Positions 1 to 6,541 of a DNA stretch of 14,422 bases are shown piece by piece (position 1 is the stretch's first letter; each line of letters begins with the position of its first letter). The notes below the pieces were generated by a model. It saw only the letters and a program-made list of their open reading frames with translations, searched no databases and was not told where the DNA came from. Source of the DNA: an uncultured Blautia sp. (GTDB lineage Bacteria > Bacillota > Clostridia > Lachnospirales > Lachnospiraceae); NCBI GenBank assembly GCA_934409175.1, contig CAKRVX010000050.1:1-14422 (forward strand), in the 5' to 3' direction. Both the position numbers and the translations under genes were made by a program.

Positions 1-1028
1 CCAGAAGTTCTGTAGCAGTATCTGCTGTAATTACCACCACATAGGAACTGTTCTGCAGATCTGCATTTCGTATGAAGATAGAAAGTCTGGCAGTCTCCTG
101 ATCTTCTGAACTATTTCCATCCCCGTTATCCTCCGGACTATTTTCTCCTGTACCATCCGGATCACCTGTATCTGCTTCAGTCTCAGACTGTGTATTTACA
201 ATCTGGGCAATCTGATATTCTGTGTCATTGTATCCTTCGTTTTCTTCTCTCTCCCCTTCTTCCAGATCTGTAAAAGTTTCCGATGAAGTACGGACCAGCT
301 TCACAGTTGAAGCATAATGTGTTGCTGAGGAAGCTGTGCAGGATAAATCAGAAAGCACTACTGAAGCGACGGTATTGCTGACAGATACTTTCGAAACAGC
401 TGTACCGGAAGAAGATCCCGCCGAAGTACTTCCGGTACTGTTTCCGGAACTTTCCGTCTGGGAAGATCCCGCTGACACATTTACATTCTGGACAGTCCCG
501 CTGATTTCCGCTGTAATCTTCTGATTCTTAGAAAGCTGCAGAAGTTTTTTCAAAGTTGCAGAGTACGCCTGTCTCTGTGCCAGCAGTTCCTGATATTCCG
601 TGTCACTTTCTCCGTTTTCCAGAGTAAGAAGGTCTGTTCCTGAAGTAACACTTTCATTTTCGCTTACATCCACAGATGTAACAGTACCCGCAGTTCCTGT
701 GATCTCCAGTGGTTCATGAATATAAAGATTTCCAGTTCCAAGTTCCAAGTTCCTTTCCCTCATCATCTGTAACAGTTACTGTATCGTTATATAATGTACC
801 GTTATCTGTCAGAGTAACCGTTACCGTATTTCCTGAAACTTTCGCTACTGTCCCTGTCACCTGGGTTCCGGAAGAAAGAGTTACTGTTACACTGTCACCC
901 TCTTCCAGACCTGCAGTTTTTATATCCACTTCCATTTTTCCATTCAGAGACAGAACCATCACCAGGGTAACAGCCACGGCCTTCTTTTTCCCTGATTTTT
1001 TCTTTTTTATCACCTTGCTCTCAGATAT
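1..1028 (-). pseudogene. Decayed RND/HlyD-type efflux periplasmic adaptor, C-terminus beyond left edge
   Basis: Intact members are membrane-anchored adaptors that pair with MacB-like ABC exporters. A Lys-rich N-terminus and short hydrophobic stretch (AVAVTLVMVL) run directly into LSLNGKMEVDI, which in intact relatives lies after the first lipoyl half and coiled coil, so that N-terminal section appears deleted. A beta-rich domain with TLTDNG follows, then the frame breaks at 734-753 and resumes at GNLYIHEPLEITGTAGTV, a lipoyl-like half, a helical stretch, KITAEISGTVQNVNV, a Ser/Gly-rich and then an acidic linker, and RLSIFIRNADL. From the break to position 1 the frame is open. The first standard start is GTG at 1013 with a poor ribosome binding site. 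A GGAGGG sits 8 nt from an in-frame ATA at 1028-1026, where an ATG would be expected. Two or three independent lesions make function unlikely. Family level is fairly sure; the cognate transporter is not visible. Confidence 0.75.
734..753. repeat. Heptanucleotide tandem repeat causing the adaptor frameshift
   Basis: AGTTCCA occurs twice in full and once as six of seven bases (734-740, 741-747, 748-753). On the coding strand this reads GGAACTT repeated. Removing one 7-bp unit restores the sequence ELGTGNLYIHEP and joins the two halves of the adaptor in one frame, so the extra unit is the likely cause of the frameshift. Confidence 0.8.
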
Positions 1029-1310
1029 CTTTCTTTCCCTCCATTTATTCAGTTTGTCGTACAGTCCTTTGCTCCGACTACTTTTTTATAAAATTAACTA
1101 TATCTGAAAATTGTGAGCAATTTTTGAGGCTGATGTGAAAACGCCGTGAAAAGCCTGTGTGCAAAATGTGATGTTAAATATATTCCGATTTTATTTTCAT
1201 ATTTAAGATTCAGTCACAATGTATTGTGTTTTATTTTGTATATTATATATAATAATATGCTTTTTATTTTTGTTTTTTTATGTATTTTACTGGCATTTTT
1301 CTGATATTAG
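1029..1310. other. AT-rich divergent intergenic region with short palindromes
   Basis: No gene is visible. It separates the adaptor remnant (minus) from the kinase-like gene (plus). It holds three short symmetric elements: AAATTG-tgag-CAATTT (1108-1123), CACAAT-gt-ATTGTG (1215-1228) and the perfect palindrome TATTATATATAATA (1241-1254). Any could be an operator or just AT-rich symmetry. I could not place a convincing -35/-10 pair for the adaptor on the minus strand. Confidence 0.4.
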
Positions 1311-1319
1311 TGTTATAAT
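1311..1319 (+). promoter_or_regulatory. Extended -10 promoter for the cytidylate kinase-like gene
   Basis: TGTTATAAT contains a perfect TATAAT (1314-1319) preceded by the TGn extension. No good -35 lies 17 bp upstream, which is tolerable for an extended -10. Transcription would begin near 1325, giving a short leader before the AAAGGAGG at 1343-1350. Confidence 0.6.
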
Positions 1320-1358
1320 GTTAACAAATAACAGGATATCACAAAGGAGGGTTTGATT

Positions 1359-1946
1359 ATGAGTAAACGTGTCATTACCATAAACAGAATGCTCGGCAGT
1401 AACGGACGTCTGATCGGAAAAACTCTGGCAGATGAACTTGGCTTCGCATTTTATGACAAGGAACTGATCGACATTGCAGCACAGAAAGAAAACATCCCCT
1501 TCGATGTACTTGCCAAGGTGGATGAAAAAAAAGGCAGCCAATGGCGTTTTCCTATTGATCATGAACTACAGCTTGACAGTGATTTTCATTTCGTGCCTAT
1601 GAATGATGTGCTTTTTGATCTGCAGCGCAAGATTATTGTAGAGGCAGCGCAGAAAGAAGACTGTGTGATCGTCGGCAGATGCGCCAACCATATCCTGGAA
1701 GGGAACTGTCTCAGCGTATTCATTTATGCACCTTTTGATTATCGGGTACAGACTGTTATACAGCGTACAGGCAGAGAAGAGAAAAGCGTTCAGAAAATGA
1801 TCAAGAAAGTAGATAAAGAACGCCGTACCTATTATGAATATTTTACTGACAAAAAATGGACGGATTTCTCCCAGTATCATCTGGCAGTCGACAGCAGCAG
1901 ATTCGACCAGGAAACTATTGTAAAAATGATCCAACTTGGATTGTAA
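1359..1946 (+). CDS. Cytidylate kinase-like family protein
   Basis: A 195-residue protein of the cytidylate kinase-like family (P-loop NTPase fold), common in Clostridia. It opens with KRVITINRMLGSNGRLIGK, where GSNGR takes the place of the GSGGR nucleotide-binding turn, followed by the family's ELGFAFYDKELI. Mid-protein CVIVGRCANHIL matches the nucleoside-kinase core strand, and EERVQ-like Arg-rich helices (FDYRVQTVIQRTGREE, DKERRTYYEYFTDKKW) correspond to the lid. The length is normal and it looks intact. ATG at 1359 is chosen because AAAGGAGG lies 8 nt upstream; a TTG at 1353 in the same frame is too close to that site. It appears monocistronic, with its own promoter. The substrate is unknown, since members of this family are not proven CMP kinases and the housekeeping Cmk is a different gene. 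Confidence 0.85.
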   Translation: MSKRVITINRMLGSNGRLIGKTLADELGFAFYDKELIDIAAQKENIPFDVLAKVDEKKGSQWRFPIDHELQLDSDFHFVPMNDVLFDLQRKIIVEAAQKEDCVIVGRCANHILEGNCLSVFIYAPFDYRVQTVIQRTGREEKSVQKMIKKVDKERRTYYEYFTDKKWTDFSQYHLAVDSSRFDQETIVKMIQLGL

Positions 1947-2022
1947 CAGATAGATTGCTGACAGCAATTCTCTGATCATGTAAAATAATACAGAACCGCT
2001 GAGTTGATTTCTACAGCATAGA

Positions 2023-2086
2023 ATAATAAAAACAGGCTTTCTGCAGATATTTCCCATTACCGGATACCTGCCTGGAAAGCCTGTTT
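2023..2086 (-). terminator. Long hairpin terminator between convergent genes
   Basis: A perfect 12-bp stem, AAACAGGCTTTC (2030-2041) with GAAAGCCTGTTT (2075-2086), encloses a further imperfect stem (GCAG-TAT with ATA-CTGC). Read on the minus strand it is followed by TTTTTATTATT, so it mainly ends the DUF362 transcript. It may also stop the kinase-like transcript, although the plus-strand T-run is weak. Confidence 0.75.
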
Positions 2087-2103
2087 CTGTTATGTCAGAC
2101 AAA

Positions 2104-3201
2104 TTATTTATAATTTAAAATGTATTCCTTCAGGAAATCATAGATCTGATTTTCCGTAGGCGGACAACCTTTTACATTATGAATAAATTTACATGTACAC
2201 GCCCCTACTCCCAGATTTCCGGTCTTTCCTCTGAATCCCTGTCCGATGCAGATCTTTTCATCCAGCCTTTCAAACAGACCGTCATTTTTCAGCATCTCAA
2301 GTGCAGGGATCAGATAACCATAGCAGGCACTGCAGGATTCCACCTCTTCCACAGCGTCCTGCAATTCTACTACTTTCCTGGATTTCGGCAGTTCTTTTCT
2401 GGCAGTATCTTCACAGTATATGATATGGGCATGTTCCAGATCCGTACTTCCCACACCCAGTTCTTCTGCAAGTTTAATATATGGTACATCCTCTGTCTTA
2501 TAATGCATCATCTCGCAGACATAAGAATCCATAAGCACAGGATCCATTCCTGCCAGAACACGGTTCATCACAACCGGATTTCCCCCATCTTCGAAGTCCA
2601 GATCTCCGCAGATATTATCCACCACTATGAAATCCTGATGGATTCCTGCGTTTAAATGCGCAATAGGTTTATGCAGTCCCATTGCATGGAATCTTCTTTT
2701 CTCCGTATTCGGGATCAGACCTTTCATATTTTTCAGGGCACAGGTGATCTTTGTCTGACAATGTCCCTTCAGAACCGGAACATTGATCAGAAAATCTACC
2801 GTATCTGCTCTTTCACAGATATTTAATTCCATTCCTTTACAATCTATGGGAATTCCTCTGTCTTTCTGCATATCCCAGAAAGGAACCTGATACTTTTCTG
2901 AAAGTTCCCGGTAACCACACATTTCATATGCTTCCTCCGTTCTGTCACCCACCCAGGAACCCTCCAGCATGGCAATCCTTCTGTATCCATTTTCCCGAAG
3001 ATATTCAATGATTCCTGCTACGATCTCCGGATGCGTGGTAGCTCCCCAGGAAGCTTCTGATGGAGATACCAGATTCGGCTTGATCCCAATCTGCAGTTTC
3101 GGATCAGAAATCTGTGCTGCCAGATCACACTGCGCCAAAAGTTCTTTCGTCATCTCTTTGTACTGTATTCCGGTTTTTATATAAATCTCATTCTTGTTCA
3201 T
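2104..3201 (-). CDS. DUF362 domain-containing protein
   Basis: A 365-residue DUF362 protein. Visible family features are IGIKPNLVSPSEASWGATTHPE near residue 38, IAMLEGSW near 76, FLINVPVLKGHCQTKITCALKNMKG (about 137-161) and the DNICGDLDFEDGGNPV region near 195. The C-terminal quarter carries cysteines in a pattern that could hold an Fe-S cluster or metal: C290-x2-C293, C318, C335-x-C337 and C346 before two prolines. No standard ferredoxin CxxCxxCxxxCP motif is present. The enzymatic role of the family is unsettled, so none is assigned. The start ATG follows AAAGGACGG. It lies 32 bp after the broken response regulator, so it may now share the transcript of the decayed ATPase/two-component cluster. 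No lesion seen. Confidence 0.85.
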   Translation of the reverse strand: MNKNEIYIKTGIQYKEMTKELLAQCDLAAQISDPKLQIGIKPNLVSPSEASWGATTHPEIVAGIIEYLRENGYRRIAMLEGSWVGDRTEEAYEMCGYRELSEKYQVPFWDMQKDRGIPIDCKGMELNICERADTVDFLINVPVLKGHCQTKITCALKNMKGLIPNTEKRRFHAMGLHKPIAHLNAGIHQDFIVVDNICGDLDFEDGGNPVVMNRVLAGMDPVLMDSYVCEMMHYKTEDVPYIKLAEELGVGSTDLEHAHIIYCEDTARKELPKSRKVVELQDAVEEVESCSACYGYLIPALEMLKNDGLFERLDEKICIGQGFRGKTGNLGVGACTCKFIHNVKGCPPTENQIYDFLKEYILNYK

Positions 3202-3233
3202 GAAATCCGTCCTTTTATATGTTTTTTGTGCTT

Positions 3234-3819
3234 TTATTTATTCAGCCGGTTGATATGTACAGATACCGTGGCAGCATCCGATACATAATCATATCCCCAT
3301 ATTTTCTCAAACAGATCTTCTTTTGAAAAAACAATATCAGGATTTTCTGATTTCTTTATCTTTTTTCCAGACTTTCCAGGTCTGTGGTTCTATGATCAGG
3401 TTCTGAACAATGATCCTGTCCGGCGTACTTTCCTGATTTTTCTGGTTTTCGGTGAGACGTTTGTATTGTTTCAGGTGAGCCTTAACCCGGGCCGCCAGCT
3501 CTGAGGGATCGAAGGGTTTTGTAATATAATCATCTGCTCCAAGTCCCAGGCCCCGGATCACATCCACAGGCTCTGTTAATGCCGTAACCATCAGTATGGG
3601 AATATCAATTTCGTCCCTTACCTTCCTGCAGATCTCATATCCGTCACACCCCGGAAGCATAACATCCAGCAAAAGCAGGTCAAAATGTTCTGCTCTCAGC
3701 GCAGGAATTACTGCTGTGCCCTATTCTATCAGCCTCGTCTCATATCCATTGATCTCCAGATAATCTCTCTCCAGCTCTGCAATCTTACGGTCATCCTCAG
3801 CAATGAGTATTCTCGTCAT
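3234..3819 (-). pseudogene. Broken OmpR/PhoB-type response regulator
   Basis: The receiver domain is recognisable: MTRILIAEDD with the acidic pair, phospho-acceptor Asp52 in LLLLDVMLPG, and the Lys switch in ITKPFDPSELAARVKAHL. Three lesions are seen. First, a TAG stop at codon 33 (3723-3721), with the same frame continuing sensibly on both sides. Second, in the winged-helix domain the sequence jumps from WKVWKKDKEI to NPDIVFSKEDLFEKIWGYDY in another frame near 3337-3352, losing the first part of the DNA-binding domain. Third, it ends at VSVHINRL plus two residues, lacking the usual C-terminal 20-30 residues (rest of the recognition helix and wing). The ATG overlaps the kinase stop as ATGA. 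It cannot give a working regulator. The original target is unknown; adjacency to a P-type ATPase suggests an ion or stress response, as inference only. Confidence 0.9.
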
Positions 3820-4601
3820 TTCTGTTCCTCCCTGGGAAAATATAGTGAAATCTTCAATCCGCCCTCATTGACCGCACAGACACTTCCATGATGGCGTTTC
3901 ATGATATATTTTACCACATAAAGGCCCACTCCGCTGCCTTTTTTGTTTCTGGATTCATCACAACGGTAAAATCTGTCAAAGATCCGGTCCAGTTTTTCAG
4001 GAGGTACTCCTGCACCGTTATCCTTCCATTCCAGTACCACACTGCCAGATTCTTCATATACTTTTATTCCAATCTTTACAGGTGTGGTTCCTGCATATTT
4101 CATGCTGTTTTCCAGCAGATTATCCAGAATACACCGTACCTGCTCCACATCCATGGAAATTTCAGGCATCACTTTTTTTCCCGTTCTTCCTGACCTGCAA
4201 GGGATCGTACGCTGCATGGCATTAAATGCTTCGCAGACATTTTCAAGTTCTGTCTCTCCATGGTAATGAATTTCTTCTGACAGATTTCCGGCACGGACAT
4301 GTTCAGATGCTTTTACCAGCTCATCCAGAGGTTCCATAATACGCCGGTTCATACGATTGGTAAACCACGCTGACAGAAGAAGTAATACTGCAATAGCAAG
4401 AAAAATAATAAGAAAACCAGCCAGAAGCAACATCGGCATGTTGTGGACCAGAGAAGACAAAATCCACTGTTTCGACGGAAGCTGTTTCTCCACGGAATCT
4501 TCAAATATTCCAATCACCAGTGTTGCTACCATGGCCAATGCTGCAAGAGCACCTGTCAGGATCAGCAGATTGGAATAAAACATTCGTTTTTTCAGGGACA
4601 T
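3816..4601 (-). pseudogene. Sensor histidine kinase lacking the phospho-acceptor (DHp) domain
   Basis: A 261-residue open frame with two membrane segments (about 11-33 and 56-80), a HAMP domain (about 82-130, ending EAFNAMQ) and a complete HATPase domain: N box LDNLLENSMKYA (159-170), G1 DNGAGVP, F box FDRFYRCDES, G2 KGSGVGLYVV. Between HAMP and ATPase only about 15 residues remain. The whole HisKA domain with its H-box (SHDLRTPL-type) is absent, so the protein cannot autophosphorylate. The deletion is in frame, so the product could still be made. ATG at 4601 is preferred (AAAGGG 8 nt upstream) over GTG at 4610. The partner regulator is also broken, which supports decay over a designed HATPase-only protein. 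Confidence 0.85.
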
Positions 4602-4655
4602 TTCAAACACCCTTTGTGAATGTTATGTAAAAGTCAAAAAACTTTTCTTCTGATA

Positions 4656-5404
4656 TCATACCGCAGTACGGGAACTTTTTCTATCTTTTTGTAAATTTCC
4701 TGAAATTTTTATTATTCCGGCATGGGACATTGCCAATACCAGACAACAGAGTGCTGCCAATACAATAAACTTAAGCATAATTCCGGTTACAGCTGTCACT
4801 TCAAAAAGGCCCGGAAAAATCATCAGCGCACACGGGGTACCCAAAACCATGGTAATACAGATAAATGCCCGCAGTGCATCAAACGGAATACAACTTTTTA
4901 TTACTGCTGCCATGGACGTTTGCTTCCTTTCTCCTTTACAACTGCATCACTTTCCCCGGTAAGAAGAGACTCATTGACCTCCAGTGAACTCTCCGTAACC
5001 ACAGAATCACTACAGATCTGATTTCCGCTGGTCAGCACAGTAATATCATCCCGTACAAGTCCTTCCATTCCTACTGTGCTCTGTTTCCCATTGCGGATCA
5101 CATTTACAGATGGACGGTTGAGGATTGACAGTTCATCTACCAGTTTCTTTGCTTTCAGTTCCTGAGCAGTACCAATAACAATATTCAGGATAATGATCGC
5201 GATAAAGAGCATGTTTGAATAAGCACCTGCCAGAAACAGAAGCAGAGCAATCCCGAAATTCAGAAAATTAAATAAAGTAAACAGATTTCCTTTTATGATC
5301 TGTGAACGACTTCTTGTAATCCGTGTCGCAAATTCGGAACCATCCATTTCCTTTCTGCGCTGTCTGACTTCTTCTGTAGTCAGTCCGGTTATTTCTTTTT
5401 CCAT
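4656..5404 (-). pseudogene. P-type cation ATPase with the catalytic core deleted
   Basis: The N-terminal part reads EKEITGLTTEEVRQRRKEM, then two membrane helices (about 43-60 and 64-80) and the actuator domain, with LVDELSILNRPSVNVIRNG and the diagnostic TGES at 149-152. Soon after VVKEKG, near 4901-4925, the sequence passes in another frame to a C-terminal membrane domain (IPFDALRAFICITMVLG, then two more helices). The phosphorylation site DKTGT, the nucleotide-binding domain and several helices, together some hundreds of residues, are missing. ATG at 5404 has AGGAGG 8 nt upstream. It is the first gene of a decayed cluster with the kinase and regulator. The transported ion cannot be told because the ion-binding helices are gone. 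Confidence 0.85.
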
Positions 5405-5411
5405 ATAGTTT

Positions 5412-5449
5412 TCCTCCTGTTTCATGATAAGGTCACTGTAACAGGAGGA
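5412..5449 (-). promoter_or_regulatory. Inverted repeat sequestering the ATPase ribosome binding site
   Basis: On the mRNA, UCCUCCUGUU (5449-5440) pairs perfectly with AACAGGAGGA (5421-5412) across an 18-nt loop. The second arm contains the AGGAGG that serves the ATPase start at 5404, so the hairpin would hide it. There is no T-run on either strand, so it is not a terminator. It resembles no riboswitch class I know. Confidence 0.6.
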
Positions 5450-5497
5450 CTTAAAGATTATGGTGGAAAAAGATAAACATTTCATAAACAGTTTTTG

Positions 5498-5932
5498 TTA
5501 TAAATATTTTTTCATCTCATCCATCAGCTTTTCTTCTGTTTTTACCAGTTTCCCGGCAAGTGTGATACTGTCAGATGTGGCATCACGGCATTGGTGCATA
5601 GCTTCTGTAATAGACTGTATTCCCATATTACAGCCATTCATGATGATCTTTACTGCCTGTTTGTTATCATCATTTCCTGTAAGCATTTTCATTCCTGTAG
5701 TCATCCAGGAGAAAGTGGATACCATCAGGCCCGGTTCTTTTTCAGGTTGGCCTTCTTTCAGAAGCATTTGGGATATCCTGGCTTCCAGTTCCTTATGTCT
5801 GGTACAGGATTCTTCAATGGCTGCTGCCAGTCCTGCATCCGTCACATGATGCTGTACCTGTTCCAGGCTTTCGATGGCCATTTTGCATCCTTTGCTGCAT
5901 TCATCCAGCAGTTTCTTTGTGCTGTTATCCAT
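5498..5932 (-). CDS. Small all-helical protein, ferritin-like hypothetical
   Basis: A 144-residue soluble protein predicted almost entirely helical, beginning DNSTKKLLDECSKGCKMAIES and containing FSWMTTGMKML (about 74-84) and MNGCNMGIQSITEAM (about 98-112). I recall similar Lachnospiraceae proteins of this length with the same KPG..FSWM and DGCNMGIQS motifs, and the repeated helix pattern suggests a four-helix ferritin-like fold. This is recall, not a search. Cys12, Cys16, Cys101 and His28/His29 are possible metal ligands but no firm site can be named. The start ATG follows AAGGA at 7-8 nt. It lies upstream of, and in the same direction as, the ATPase remnant with a 93-bp gap. No lesion seen. 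Possible role in stress or metal handling, inferred only. Confidence 0.7.
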   Translation of the reverse strand: MDNSTKKLLDECSKGCKMAIESLEQVQHHVTDAGLAAAIEESCTRHKELEARISQMLLKEGQPEKEPGLMVSTFSWMTTGMKMLTGNDDNKQAVKIIMNGCNMGIQSITEAMHQCRDATSDSITLAGKLVKTEEKLMDEMKKYL

Positions 5933-6028
5933 ATCATTTTCCTTCTTTGTATTTTATTTTTATGGGGATAGTATGTACTTTCTTTTCAATTTTATGCGAC
6001 AGAATTTTGTGAACAGACAGAGATTTTA

Positions 6029-6481
6029 TCATCTGTGCAGGGCAATCGCCAGATTCAGATACAGGGCAAAAGTGATCCAGAGCAGATAGGGAACCAGCAT
6101 ATAGCCGGCTTTCCTGTCAATCTTCGTAAATTCTTTCACTGTCAGATACACCAGATACCACAACAATATGAGCCAGAAAAACGAAAACCAGTAACAATGC
6201 AGATTAAAAAACAGAATGGGCCAGAAAAAATTTACGCCAAGCTGTATGAGATACAGTTTCAATGCTTCTGCCTTCGGCCTCTTCAGATAAATCCTGTATG
6301 CTGCCAGCCCCATCAGTGTATAAAGGATCAGCCACACAATGGGAAATACCCAGCCAGGCGGCGAAAGAGGCGGATAGTACATCTCCCCGTACTGCGCAGT
6401 TCCTGACGAAGTAAAAAAGCCCGCGATCACTCCAGTTCCCAGAGAGATCAGCAGGCTGATCAGTAATGGTCTTCGTTTCAT
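6029..6481 (-). CDS. tspO: TspO/MBR family membrane protein
   Basis: A 150-residue protein of normal TspO length with five membrane helices. Family signatures are YPPLSPPGWVFPIVW (about 36-50), LGVNFFWPILFFNL (about 81-94) and the last-helix pattern YLLWITFALYLNLAI (about 132-146). TspO proteins bind tetrapyrroles and other hydrophobic ligands in the membrane and are linked to stress responses; the physiological ligand in anaerobes is not known. The start ATG has AGGAG 7 nt upstream. It lies 60 bp after the glycosyltransferase remnant, and no terminator is visible between them, so it may be the last gene of that operon. Intact. Confidence 0.9.
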   Translation of the reverse strand: MKRRPLLISLLISLGTGVIAGFFTSSGTAQYGEMYYPPLSPPGWVFPIVWLILYTLMGLAAYRIYLKRPKAEALKLYLIQLGVNFFWPILFFNLHCYWFSFFWLILLWYLVYLTVKEFTKIDRKAGYMLVPYLLWITFALYLNLAIALHR

Positions 6482-6541
6482 ATAAACGCTCCTGTTACTT
6501 TTTGTTCTATTCTATTCTTCAGAGCAGAAAGGTATTCCGGT

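Noticed and set aside
709..1107. 132-codon plus-strand open frame rich in Thr, Val and Phe
   Set aside because: It is antisense to the adaptor remnant, whose minus-strand frame shows clear family motifs. The plus frame has no ribosome binding site and low-complexity composition.
1108..1123. Similarity to a lac operator (TTGTGAGC)
   Set aside because: Only a short core matches. The symmetry here is AAATTG/CAATTT, and no sugar-use gene or LacI regulator is nearby.
3816..5404. A new minimal signalling system of a HATPase-only membrane protein plus a core-less ATPase
   Set aside because: The ATPase remnant and the regulator are frameshifted or stopped, so the set is better explained as decay of an ordinary two-component system and transporter.
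5405..5497. Metal riboswitch (yybP-ykoY or NiCo type) upstream of the P-type ATPase
   Set aside because: The conserved loops of these classes are not present. Only one simple stem-loop is visible and the leader is short.
5591..5971. 126-codon plus-strand frame opposite the helical protein gene
   Set aside because: It is the shadow of the minus-strand gene at 5498-5932. It is Phe, Cys and His-rich with no start signal.
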